A stretch of DNA of 6,433 nt from Eubacteriales bacterium (GTDB taxonomy: Bacteria; Bacillota_A; Clostridia; Christensenellales; Aristaeellaceae). The stretch lies in the NCBI GenBank assembly GCA_029974855.1, contig JARKQO010000177.1, positions 1 through 6,433 on the forward strand, read 5' to 3'. Numbering within the stretch: the stretch's first letter is position 1; each line of letters opens with the position of its first letter. The position numbers were made by a program, and so were the translations under genes. Below the pieces are notes generated by a model, which made no database searches, was not told the origin of the DNA, and worked only from the letters and a program-made list of their open reading frames with translations. This document shows, one piece after another, positions 6,396 through 6,433 of the stretch.

Positions 6396-6433
6396 CCACG
6401 CAAAAACGCCCCTGGGGGGGCGTTTTTGCGTGG
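6396..6433 (+). terminator. Intrinsic terminator with symmetrical A and T tracts (may continue past the window)
   Basis: The arms 6396-6412 and 6417-6433 are perfect reverse complements (17 bp) around the loop TGGG. The GC core CGCCCC/GGGGCG is flanked by AAAAA on the left and TTTTT (6423-6427) on the right, so the site can stop transcription on either strand. It starts 19 bp after the VOC stop and closes the flavodiiron-VOC operon. The right arm runs to the last base of the window, so the stem may be longer. Confidence 0.88.

Noticed and set aside
4727..6403. Long open frame of 558 codons on the minus strand
   Set aside because: It runs opposite the flavodiiron and VOC genes, whose motifs are complete. 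Its translation has mirror-frame composition (many His, Gly, Val, Leu) and no recognisable family.

Overview
The window is a GC-rich stretch (by eye above 60% GC, not counted) of a bacterial chromosome. All genes lie on the + strand, are tightly packed and have strong Shine-Dalgarno sites. The GC-rich Firmicute-like style, the stand-alone flavodiiron protein and the sugar-scavenging genes suggest an anaerobic gut Clostridium relative, for example of the Oscillospiraceae. That placement is inference; no marker gene is present.

Region 1 (1-4675) is the downstream part of a sugar-catabolism operon with four genes: an FGGY-family (xylulokinase-like) kinase whose first base lies just outside the window, an L-fucose/L-arabinose-isomerase-fold sugar isomerase (ATGA overlap with the kinase), a cytosolic apiosidase-like glycoside hydrolase (DUF4038, GH140 type), and an RpiB/LacA/LacB-family sugar-phosphate isomerase. 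The simplest joint reading is this: the hydrolase frees a sugar from an imported glycoside, the FucI-like enzyme turns the aldose into a ketose, the FGGY kinase phosphorylates the ketose, and the RpiB-like enzyme isomerises the phosphate. The actual sugar (apiose, a pentose such as D-arabinose, or a tetrose) cannot be fixed from sequence. No transporter or regulator lies in the window. The operon ends at a perfect 18-bp hairpin (4693-4736).

Region 2 (4737-6433) is a separate two-gene unit. A strong extended -10 promoter (TATACT at 4784-4789) drives a flavodiiron protein (A-type flavoprotein, O2 or NO reductase) and, 15 bp after it, a small VOC-superfamily protein that has lost most of the usual glyoxalase metal ligands. 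A hairpin terminator with A and T tracts closes the window.

No mobile element, CRISPR array, tRNA or rRNA was seen, and the only intergenic space over 100 bp is 4676-4816. I did not find a clearly new system. The most useful leads are the unusual pairing of enzymes in the sugar operon and the altered active-site residues of the RpiB-like and VOC proteins.
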